Shown piece by piece: positions 1 through 7,600 of a stretch of 64,000 nucleotides of DNA. The translations under genes were made by a program, and so were the position numbers. Every line of letters starts with the position of its first letter. The first letter of the stretch is position 1. Source of the DNA: Desulfosudis oleivorans Hxd3 (lineage in GTDB: Bacteria; Desulfobacterota; Desulfobacteria; Desulfobacterales; Desulfosudaceae); assembly GCF_000018405.1 (NCBI RefSeq), contig NC_009943.1:1677001-1741000 (forward strand), written 5' to 3'. Below the pieces are notes generated by a model. That model was not told where the DNA came from, ran no database searches, and saw only the letters and a list, made by a program, of their open reading frames with translations.

Positions 1-158
1 CCCAGATTTCGGTCCATTACGACTCCGAGGTGGAGTATGCCACCAAACAGCTGGCCGATGCCCTGGGCCCGTTTCTTACCGTTGCCCTGGCCGTGGTGGT
101 GGGGTTTTTTGCCCTGGCCATCTTTCTGCCCATGTGGGATTTGACCAAGATGGTGTGA
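1..158 (+). CDS. Type IV pilus assembly protein PilC / GspF family, C-terminal end (partial)
   Basis: Only the last 52 codons are inside the window, read from base 3 to a TGA at 156-158. The piece has a short soluble stretch followed by a hydrophobic segment (LTVALAVVVGFFALAIFLP) and the tail MWDLTKMV. A final membrane helix followed by a short polar tail with an M-x-D/x-x motif is how PilC/GspF inner-membrane platform proteins end. The next gene is a pilin, which supports assignment to a type IV pilus or type II secretion cluster lying mostly to the left of the window. The family call rests on this short tail and on context, so PilC versus GspF cannot be separated here. Confidence 0.7.
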   Translation, partial: QISVHYDSEVEYATKQLADALGPFLTVALAVVVGFFALAIFLPMWDLTKMV

Positions 159-200
159 TGATTCTTGACGGATTTTAACTTTTTGCGACTTCATCCTTAC

Positions 201-235
201 TTGTTAATTTAAAAATATCTGTTATAATCAGATAT
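201..235 (+). promoter_or_regulatory. Probable sigma-70 promoter of the pilin gene with an overlapping palindrome
   Basis: A perfect -10 box TATAAT lies at 223-228, with TTGTTA at 201-206 (16-bp spacer). The -10 is embedded in a perfect inverted repeat: ATATCTG at 215-221 and CAGATAT at 229-235, separated by seven bases. A repressor bound there would block the promoter directly. The pilin ATG is 64 bases downstream of the -10, leaving a leader of about 55 nt. The promoter is seen in sequence; regulation by the palindrome is inference. Confidence 0.55.
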
Positions 236-291
236 CTTTGTAAAACAAACAATCGTTACCGGAAGACAACCAACCATAAAAGGAGTGCGCC

Positions 292-705
292 ATGAAAAAA
301 TTTGAAAAAAAACTTTTGGGCAACCAGGGCGGGTTTACCCTGATTGAAATCATTGCCGTGCTCGTGATCCTGGGTATTCTGGCTGCTGTGGCCGTGCCCA
401 AGTTCATGGACCTGACCGATGATGCCAATGAAAAGGCCTTTGAGGGCGCTGCGGCCGCGGCCTTTTCCAACGCCACGCTTTCTTATTCTCGCTTTGTGCT
501 GAGAAACGACGCGGCACCGAACAATATTAATAACACACCGGCATGGACTGACGGAACCAACAGCGTTACCATTGAGGACGAGCTTGGGGATTATACGATT
601 GACAGTATAAGTTATAACGGCTCAGCCACCCCTCCCGTGCTGAGAATAACTGTAGAGAAGACGGAAACTTCTGTAACCTTCACCAAATCCTTCAACCTGC
701 CATAA
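292..705 (+). CDS. Type IV pilin / type II pseudopilin (class III signal peptide)
   Basis: This is a 137-residue prepilin. The N-terminus has a short basic leader (MKKFEKKLLGNQGG) followed by FTLIEIIAVLVILGILAAVAVPKF. A prepilin peptidase would cut after the second Gly and N-methylate the Phe; Glu5 of the mature protein is present. The hydrophobic helix would anchor the subunit in the inner membrane and then pack in the fibre core. The remainder is a small soluble head without an obvious Cys pair. AGGAG at 281-285 sits 6 bases before the ATG. The gene has its own promoter and terminator and lies just after a pilC-like gene. Whether it is the major pilin or a GspG-like pseudopilin cannot be decided from sequence alone. 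Confidence 0.88.
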   Translation: MKKFEKKLLGNQGGFTLIEIIAVLVILGILAAVAVPKFMDLTDDANEKAFEGAAAAAFSNATLSYSRFVLRNDAAPNNINNTPAWTDGTNSVTIEDELGDYTIDSISYNGSATPPVLRITVEKTETSVTFTKSFNLP

Positions 706-743
706 CCTGGCTGTCTTATTCTGTCCGTTTTCTGAACTTTCCT

Positions 744-787
744 GGCGATGGCGTTGAACCTAGGCGGTTTGGCGCCATCGCCTTTTT
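744..787 (+). terminator. Rho-independent terminator after the pilin gene
   Basis: GGCGATGGCG at 744-753 pairs perfectly with CGCCATCGCC at 773-782, followed by a T-rich run from 783. It lies 38 bases after the pilin stop and should insulate that gene from the membrane protein downstream. Confidence 0.8.
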
Positions 788-886
788 GTTTGCCTTGGCC
801 GGGCTGCTGGCATACTATGCTGGCAGACGTCATGCGGGGTTCCCCCACAAACATGCTGTAAAACCGACCCAACAGGACCGGCGGTC

Positions 887-3013
887 ATGACTCATCTACC
901 GGACAATTCATCTAAAACAATCTTTACCATCAGCGGCATTCTTGTTTTTGTCCTGATCCTCTATGGCAATACCTTTCACGGCGACTTTGTGTTTGACGAT
1001 GTGCCCAACATTGTTGACCGGGCCGACCTGCACATGGAGGGCCTGTCCCTGCCGGCCGTTCTCGACGCCTGTACTATGGGAAAAGACGGCGCGTCCTATG
1101 TTCACCGGCCGGTGAGCAACCTCTCTTTTGCCCTGAACCACTGGGTCGGCGGGCTGCGACCGGCCGGCTATCATGTGGTCAACCTGCTGATTCACCTGGT
1201 GGCCACGCTGTTTGTTTTCAAGGCCATTCTGCTGCTGCTGGAAATTGGAAAGGTCCCTCGACCTTGGGCAGACCGCCTGCTGATCGCGGGGGTGGCCACC
1301 CTGCTGTGGGCCGCCCACCCCATGCAGATCCAGGCTGTAACCTATATCGTTCAGCGCATGGCCTCTCTTGCCGCCATGTTTTACGTTGTCGGGATCTGGG
1401 CCTGGCTGAAATTTCGTATTGCTTCGGCCGGCGCTGACAGCCGGCGGCCCTGGGGATTTGCGTTTCTGGCCCTGGTGACGGTGGCCCTGGCCCTGGGGTC
1501 CAAGGAGAATGCGGCCCTGTTTCCGGCAGCTCTCCTGCTGGTGGAGGCCTGCTTTTTTGACGCGGCCTGGCTGCGCCGTCTTTTTGTCCGCCCTGTGGTC
1601 CCGGTTGCCATTGTTCTGGCAGCCGTCGTTGGCATTGGCATCTGGCTCTTCTCCACCTCCCTGCTGAATGGATACGTGGACCGGCCCTTTGGACTAAAGG
1701 AGCGGCTGCTCACTGAGCCTCGAATTCTTTTTTTCTATCTCTACCAGTTTTTAGCGCCGGTGCCGGAAAATTTTTCCATTGATCACGATTTTACCCTTTC
1801 CACGTCTTTTGTTCACCCGGTCACCACGCTGCTGTCTGTGGCCGGGATTCTCGGCATGCTGGCGGCGGCCCTTGTCTACAGAAAAAAATATCCCCTGGCC
1901 TGTTTTGCCGTGCTGTTTTATTTTGTCCACCACCTGATAGAGTCCACGGTCCTGCCTCTTGAGCTGGTATTTGAACACAGAAACTACCTGCCTTCCATGT
2001 TTTTGTTTCTTCCCGTGGCCCTGGGCCTTAACCGGCTTCTGGCCATTTATCGGCAACGAAGCCGGTTTATCTATTATACTATTGCCGGGGTGGCTGCCTT
2101 TGGCTTTCTGTTTCTGGGCATATGCACTTATGTGCGAAACTACGACTGGCAATCTCCTGAATCCCTGTGGCAAAGCGCTATCGTAAAAGCCCCGGACCTG
2201 ACCCGGCCTTACCATAACCTGGCCTGGTTTTACGAGCGAACCGGAGACACGGACAAGGCCCTGGCCCTCTATACAGTGGCCCTTGAAAAAAAGGTCCACG
2301 ACAAGCGCCTGAAAAAGACCCGGACTTTGGAAAACATGGCCGGTATCTACTACCAGCGCGGGAATTTTGAAAAGGCGCAAAACTGCATGGCCGAGGCCCT
2401 GGCCCTGGTAAAGGCCAAAGGCCGGGACACGGGCCTTTCCCGCCGAATGGAGCGGTACTATATGTTCAAGCTCTGCCTGATTTATGCCCGCACGGATCCT
2501 TCCCGCGCCCTTGACATGGCAGATCACCTGCTGGCTGAACCAGCCGTCGGGCCGGCCACGAAGTCCCGGCTTTTTGCTTTGCGGGCAAGGATTCTGCTGG
2601 CGCAAAACCATTCAAATGCGGCCCTGGCCGAACTGCAACAGGCCCTGGCCCTGGCCCCGGACAAGACAGACCTTTTTCTGCCCCTGGGCGTGGCATTCGG
2701 GTTCCTGGAAGAGAGCAAAAAAGGCGAGTGGTTTTTCAGGCAATACATGGCCGGCCGTCCGGATTCAGGGGCCGGGTGGCTTTATCTTGCCGAAAACCGG
2801 CTTCTGGCCGGCGATACGAAAAGTGCCCGGCGCTGCATGGCAGCATTTATAGCAACCCGGCCCTTGACACAAATCAACAAACAGATCAAAGATATTGAGA
2901 CCGGCAACCCGGATCTGCCGCCACTGATGGCGCCGGCCCAATCCCTTGAACTGCTGGGCCAGGTGGTGAGGACCGGTATTGACCGGCAGAAAGGCATACC
3001 ATGTATCCCGTGA
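887..3013 (+). CDS. TMTC-like membrane glycosyltransferase (GT-C fold) with C-terminal TPR repeats
   Basis: This is a 708-residue protein. Residues about 12-430 form many membrane helices, and about 435-680 form a soluble region with TPR-like helices (for example HNLAWFYERTGDTDKALALY and NMAGIYYQRGNFEKAQNCMAEAL). The first periplasmic loop carries FVFDDVPNI (acidic pair at 37-38), which matches the acidic catalytic motif of GT-C enzymes, and HPMQIQAVTYIVQR follows in a later loop. Proteins of this build resemble eukaryotic TMTC O-mannosyltransferases and many bacterial tetratricopeptide proteins of unproven activity. Its position beside a pilin suggests glycosylation of pilin or other exported protein using a lipid-linked sugar, but that is inference. 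A second member lies at 53103-54860. AGGA at 874-877 precedes the ATG. Confidence 0.7.
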   Translation: MTHLPDNSSKTIFTISGILVFVLILYGNTFHGDFVFDDVPNIVDRADLHMEGLSLPAVLDACTMGKDGASYVHRPVSNLSFALNHWVGGLRPAGYHVVNLLIHLVATLFVFKAILLLLEIGKVPRPWADRLLIAGVATLLWAAHPMQIQAVTYIVQRMASLAAMFYVVGIWAWLKFRIASAGADSRRPWGFAFLALVTVALALGSKENAALFPAALLLVEACFFDAAWLRRLFVRPVVPVAIVLAAVVGIGIWLFSTSLLNGYVDRPFGLKERLLTEPRILFFYLYQFLAPVPENFSIDHDFTLSTSFVHPVTTLLSVAGILGMLAAALVYRKKYPLACFAVLFYFVHHLIESTVLPLELVFEHRNYLPSMFLFLPVALGLNRLLAIYRQRSRFIYYTIAGVAAFGFLFLGICTYVRNYDWQSPESLWQSAIVKAPDLTRPYHNLAWFYERTGDTDKALALYTVALEKKVHDKRLKKTRTLENMAGIYYQRGNFEKAQNCMAEALALVKAKGRDTGLSRRMERYYMFKLCLIYARTDPSRALDMADHLLAEPAVGPATKSRLFALRARILLAQNHSNAALAELQQALALAPDKTDLFLPLGVAFGFLEESKKGEWFFRQYMAGRPDSGAGWLYLAENRLLAGDTKSARRCMAAFIATRPLTQINKQIKDIETGNPDLPPLMAPAQSLELLGQVVRTGIDRQKGIPCIP

Positions 3014-3828
3014 TCCAGGTGGGAAACCTTTCCTCATACTACCTGATGATGCTCTCCGGCATCGTGGCAGGATGGATTGCTTTTGTCTTTTCTGAAGATG
3101 TGTTCTGGACCCGGCCGGGTGTTATTGGCAAGTCGGAAGTGATTGTGCGGCTTTCCCTGGGCTACCTTGCCGTGGTGATCCTCTGCATTCAGGGCGCCAA
3201 CTGGTTCCACTACCTGTTTGACAACATTCCCCGCCATGTCGCCGACACCCTGACCTGGCGTGACATTCTCTTTACCCACCCCCTGAAAACAACAAAGGTG
3301 CTCTACGGCGCGGTCTTTTTCTATCCCCTGGGCATCGCCATTGCGGCCCTGGTGGCAGGCTCCCGGTGGACACCGATGCTTAACCGGAAAGCCTTTATCC
3401 TGTTTATTGTGCTGGGATCTGTCCGGATCGGCTGTTTTTTGAACGGCTGCTGCCACGGCATTGTGTCTGAAACCTTTGGCATGCGTTTTCCCCCCGGTTC
3501 CGTGGCTGCTTCCGAACACTGGCGCCGGGGGTTGACCCGTGGTTTTTTGCCGCCGGCCTCGCTGCCGGTGATCCCCACTCAGCTGATCTCGGCCATCTTT
3601 CTAGTGTGCCTGGCCCTGTTTGCCTTTTGGCATTACAGAAAAGGCAAAACCCATACCTTTGTAAAGTCGGTGCTGGCCTACGCGGTGTTCCGTTTTTTAA
3701 TCGAGTTTGTAAGGGATGATGTGGACCGGGCCTACTGGGCAGGGGTTTCCACGTCCCAGTGGATATCGGTTTTTCTGTTTGCCGTGATCGGCCTGTGGGC
3801 GTTTAAGAGAAGATACAGGAAAGGATAG
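3001..3828 (+). CDS. Lgt-like prolipoprotein diacylglyceryl transferase family protein
   Basis: This 275-residue protein has about seven hydrophobic segments. It opens with YPVIQVGNLSSYYLMMLSG, the substrate-side N-terminus typical of Lgt, and contains VRIGCFLNGCCHG followed by FGMRFP, the family's conserved Arg-Ile-Gly motif and its sequel. True Lgt transfers diacylglycerol from phosphatidylglycerol to the lipobox Cys. Here the motif reads RIGCFLNGCC rather than RIGNFIN, and the usual His-Gly-Gly loop is not recognisable; the matching region reads KTTKVLYGAVFFYP. It may be a divergent or non-canonical paralogue. Its ATG overlaps the end of the TPR protein by 13 bases, so the two are co-translated; AAAGG at 2990-2994 is the ribosome site. 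Confidence 0.7.
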   Translation: MYPVIQVGNLSSYYLMMLSGIVAGWIAFVFSEDVFWTRPGVIGKSEVIVRLSLGYLAVVILCIQGANWFHYLFDNIPRHVADTLTWRDILFTHPLKTTKVLYGAVFFYPLGIAIAALVAGSRWTPMLNRKAFILFIVLGSVRIGCFLNGCCHGIVSETFGMRFPPGSVAASEHWRRGLTRGFLPPASLPVIPTQLISAIFLVCLALFAFWHYRKGKTHTFVKSVLAYAVFRFLIEFVRDDVDRAYWAGVSTSQWISVFLFAVIGLWAFKRRYRKG

Positions 3829-3857
3829 GCCGCCGGGGAGGGGAAAGACGCATACTC

Positions 3858-3936
3858 CGTCATTGCGAGGAGCGAAGCGAGGAAGCAATCTCAGCCGCAT
3901 ATGTTCAGGATTGCTTCGCTTGCGCTCGCAATGACC
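3858..3936. repeat. Palindromic intergenic repeat (CGTCATTGCGAG type)
   Basis: The left arm begins GTCATTGCGAG at 3859 and ends GAAGCAATC at 3890; the right arm runs from GATTGCTTC at 3909 to CTCGCAATGAC at 3935. The arms would fold into a long hairpin with an 18-base loop. I know this element type as a dispersed repeat in many bacterial genomes, including Desulfobacterota. A degenerate half copy is at 52582-52610. Being just after the Lgt-like gene, it could also end transcription. Confidence 0.75.
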
Positions 3937-3946
3937 AAAGGCGGAG

Positions 3947-3970
3947 CGATCCCGATCCCGATTTGGATTT
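3947..3970. repeat. Short degenerate hexamer array (CGATCC)n
   Basis: Four six-base units in phase: CGATCC, CGATCC, CGATTT, GGATTT, ending just before the ribosome site of the PAP2 gene. It is related in period and content to the arrays at 47622, 49336 and 52402. Confidence 0.5.
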
Positions 3971-3985
3971 TTGGATAAGGTGCAA

Positions 3986-4624
3986 ATGGTTCTGCTGAAA
4001 AAAAGAAACAATATCTTTTATTACCTGCTGCTCTGGGCGCCCTATATCGCCGTCTACCAGGTGACCAACCGGTTTCATATCATTGAGCCCCGGTATCTTG
4101 AGTTTTCCGTTATTGACAGGCTGATTCCCTTTTTACACTGGATGGTGCCGGTCTATGTGAGTTATCTGGCCTATGTGTTTTTCTTTATTTACCGGTGCAA
4201 AGACGATCCAGACCTGACCCGGATCTTTTTGCTCTCCCACTTTCAGCTGGTTTTCTGCGCCCTGTTTTTCGTGTTTTTTCCGGTGGCCTTTCCCGTGGAC
4301 CTGTTTTACGGCCGGCACCAGGGCATGGATGTTTTTGCCGCGTTCTGGCGCTGGTTTGACGCGCCTGCCAACTGTTTTCCCAGCCTGCACGCGGCCAACA
4401 GCCTGCTGGTGATCTACCTGGTGTCAAAAAGTCCGGTGTGGACGGGATGGGCAAAACGGGCCATGATGGTCTGGGGAGGGCTGGTGGTTTTTTCCACAAT
4501 GGCCTGCAAGCAGCATTATGCCATTGATATTGCGGCGGGCTTTGGCGTGTTTGTCTTTACCCTGCTGATTGAGCCCTATGTGGAGCGGTACCTTCAACGG
4601 GCATCTGGTGCATCTACTCACTGA
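3986..4624 (+). CDS. PAP2-superfamily membrane phosphatase / inositolphosphotransferase-like protein
   Basis: This 212-residue protein has about six membrane helices. It carries two of the PAP2 signature motifs: CFPSLHAANS near residue 130 (the SxxxH motif with catalytic His) and KQHYAIDIAAG near 180 (the HxxxxD motif). PAP2 enzymes remove or transfer phosphate groups from lipids such as phosphatidic acid or undecaprenyl pyrophosphate at the periplasmic face; some relatives make phosphoinositol lipids. The substrate is unknown here. I chose ATG 3986 because AAGG at 3977-3980 sits 5 bases before it; a TTG at 3971 has no ribosome site. Its last 11 bases overlap the end of the opposing giant prepilin gene. 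Confidence 0.8.
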   Translation: MVLLKKRNNIFYYLLLWAPYIAVYQVTNRFHIIEPRYLEFSVIDRLIPFLHWMVPVYVSYLAYVFFFIYRCKDDPDLTRIFLLSHFQLVFCALFFVFFPVAFPVDLFYGRHQGMDVFAAFWRWFDAPANCFPSLHAANSLLVIYLVSKSPVWTGWAKRAMMVWGGLVVFSTMACKQHYAIDIAAGFGVFVFTLLIEPYVERYLQRASGASTH

Positions 4625-7600
4625 TGATGCCGGGCACCATGCCGGTCTGGCCCCCTTCAAAAAAGCGCCAGTACCAGTCTTTAAAATAGGCGGTTTCGGT
4701 GTCATTGGCCGCGGCCCCGGGTTCGGCGCTGATGCCCAGGGTGTGCAGGCCGATCTCTGGAATATACTCGGTGTCAAAATTGTATTCATTATAATAAGCG
4801 GGCTCGCCATCATGAGGGGGGTACTCTTTCACGGTCAGAAACGTGGCCGAGTATACGTGGGTGTTGTCGCCTTCCAGGTCTTTGCCTTTTTCCACCAGCT
4901 TGATGTCGGTGTTGCCGCCGCACCCTGATCCACCATAAGGGTTGGGCACCAGTTTGCTGGTGTAGCCGCCTTCGGTGGGGAAATTGGGCTCATTGGTGTT
5001 CTGAATGCCCAGTCCGTCCCACACCGCCTGGGTAAAATAGCCCGGGTTATTGAGCCATTTTACCGGGTAGGCCAGATAGTTTTCAGCAGTAGATGCCGGG
5101 TAAGCATTGCGGTTGCCGTCCTTGCGGCTGTTTCCGGCCTGGGCCGTGTTGCCGGCGGCGGTGTTGGATCCGAAAAAGGCGGAGACCGCGTTGACCCGTT
5201 CTACACCGCCGGTTCCGGTGGACGGGTTACAGTCCAGGTCCCCTTCTATTTCAAATATCTGCAGCCCCACGGTGGCCCACTCCTTTAAATAGAGCCGGTA
5301 GTTCAGGTCCCGCTTGTCTGCGGAGCTGCTGCTGCCGGGAAACACAATATAGGCGGCATTGGCCACGGGCTTTGGTCCGCCGGCGTCAAAGGCCGTGGCC
5401 GGATCCATGATCGTCAGCGCGCCGGGCAGGCCCAGGACTTCCACGCCGTTAATGGTGTAAGTTTTGAACAGGCCATAGGGATCGGTGAGTTTCCAGGCGG
5501 TTCTGGTGTAACTGGGTATTTGACCGGCGATGGGGCCGTCATACCAGGGCGCGCTTGAGCTTGGGGGGCCGGTGACCTTGAGGGAGGATGTCTCGTTAGC
5601 CCAGCTCCAAAAACCATCCAAGATAAGGCCCAGATCCCCGAAATCCGATGTCCGTGTGAGAGATTTTCCTCCGAAATTATCGTGTTCATAAAGGGTGAGG
5701 GTATATCCGGATGTCACCCGTACAGACTGCACATCGTCATTGTTCATGCCCCGGTCTTGGCATGCTGCAAGATTGAACTCCCCTCCGGGAAAACCGGCTT
5801 CATCGCCGCCGTAATATCTGTTGCTATAGACTCGTGCCCTGATGGTGTTGTCGTACTGGTAGAGTGTACATTTTTCAACAGCCACCAGGGGCATGTAGGA
5901 CAGCCATTCAAAGGGGGAATACCCTTCGGACACGCTGCCGCCGCAGCCGGTGCTTAAGGGGCTGCCATCAGCATTGGTGCTCTGGTCCTTCTGCCAGAAG
6001 ATCAGGTAGGGAATGCCGTCCAGGGGTTTGTTATCGTTCCAGATGGTGGGGGTAAAATCCGAATCCGGGCAGGTGGAGGTATAGGTAAATGCGCTGTTGC
6101 TGCCATGGTCGGCAAACAGGTTGTCAGATATGTCGTCATCCTCGCTTTTCCACGTGGTCTGCCCGCAACCGCTGTCCGTGCTGTGCTGGGTGCGTCCGGC
6201 AATACCCCGCATAAAAGACATGCCGTAATAGGTGGACTGGCCGGGGTGGGGACCGACCTGGCGCAGCCGGAAGGCGATGCCCGGCATGTAGCAGCCCGGG
6301 TGATTGACAAAATTAGGGGCCAGATCATCTTCTGTTTCCGTGAACTTGACCTTTACCTGGGTTTCGTAGGACATTCGTTTATCGGACCGAAGCCAGAGCT
6401 CCTTTAAAAAGTCGCTGCCCCCGGTCATGTCGGAAAATTCCCAATCCTGGGCCGCCACGCTCTCCTGTTGCAGGGTGGGGTTGTTGCTTTCAATAAACGA
6501 GTAGGTGCCGTCCGTGGTGACCACCTTCAGGGCGTTGTCTTCAAGGGTGTGGGTGCCCAGCACGGAATCGACGGACTGCTCGCCGGGCGTGGTGTTGGCG
6601 ATCATGCGCATGATGTCCACCGTGTCCAGGGGCTGGCTTAACGTCAACTGAACGGCGGTCTCCTGGCTGGTATTCCGGGCCACCATGCCCCGGGAGGTGA
6701 TGGACGCGTACCGGCCCAGCACCACCGGCGTATCGGCGGCAATATCCACGCCGCCGTCGGGCAGGGGCTCTTTGCCCGGCACGTTGCGCAGCCCCTGCAA
6801 CGTGGTGCCGTTAAGCCGGTCGTAGACCAGGTCGATCCGGTCGTCATGACTGCCGTCTTTGTCCGCGTCGGCCATCAGGGATACTACGCCCCGGGCCGCT
6901 GGAAAAAAGCCGGCAAATCCGTCATCCTTCAGACTGATCTGGGAGGCGGTAGGGGCCTCGCCCAGGTTGGAGGCCCTGATATTGGAGGCGTCCGACCTCA
7001 CGGAAGCCACTGGCAGCACATATTCGTCGGGATCCACGCTTCCGGCAAGGCCGCCGGTTATGGTATAGGTGATGGTGCCGGTTCCTGTATTGATGGCCGA
7101 CACCGTGGCATTGACCACGGTCCGGTCACCGATGCCGGTGTCGTAAACTTCCATTCGGTCGGAAAGCCCGCCGCCGGGTACCGTTATCTCATTTAATTTA
7201 CCCGGAAACCCGTCGCCATAGGCGAGAAGCGTGGTGCCGGGCGCACCGTTGTCCGGGTCAAAGAAAAAGCATCGCGCCCCCAGGTTAAACGCCTCGCCCG
7301 TGGATACGGAAAAAGCGCCGTCGCCTTCGGTGGAGGAGAGAGCGCTGATAAAATTGGCGCTGTTATCCTGGTTGGCCATGAACTGGCTGACGGCATACCG
7401 CAGGCCGGATTCGGCCAGGTAGTAGGCCTTTTCGCCCAGGGCGCTGTGCACGTTGCCGTGCTGGGATGTGGTGAGTATGGAGACGGCCCCGGCCCCCAGC
7501 AGGGCCACCACCATGATGGTGATCACCAGGCTCAGCAGAATGCTGCCGGCCGTTCGAAACCGGCGGGACAGAGGTGTCCGTGCCGTGGCGTCGCGCAGTA

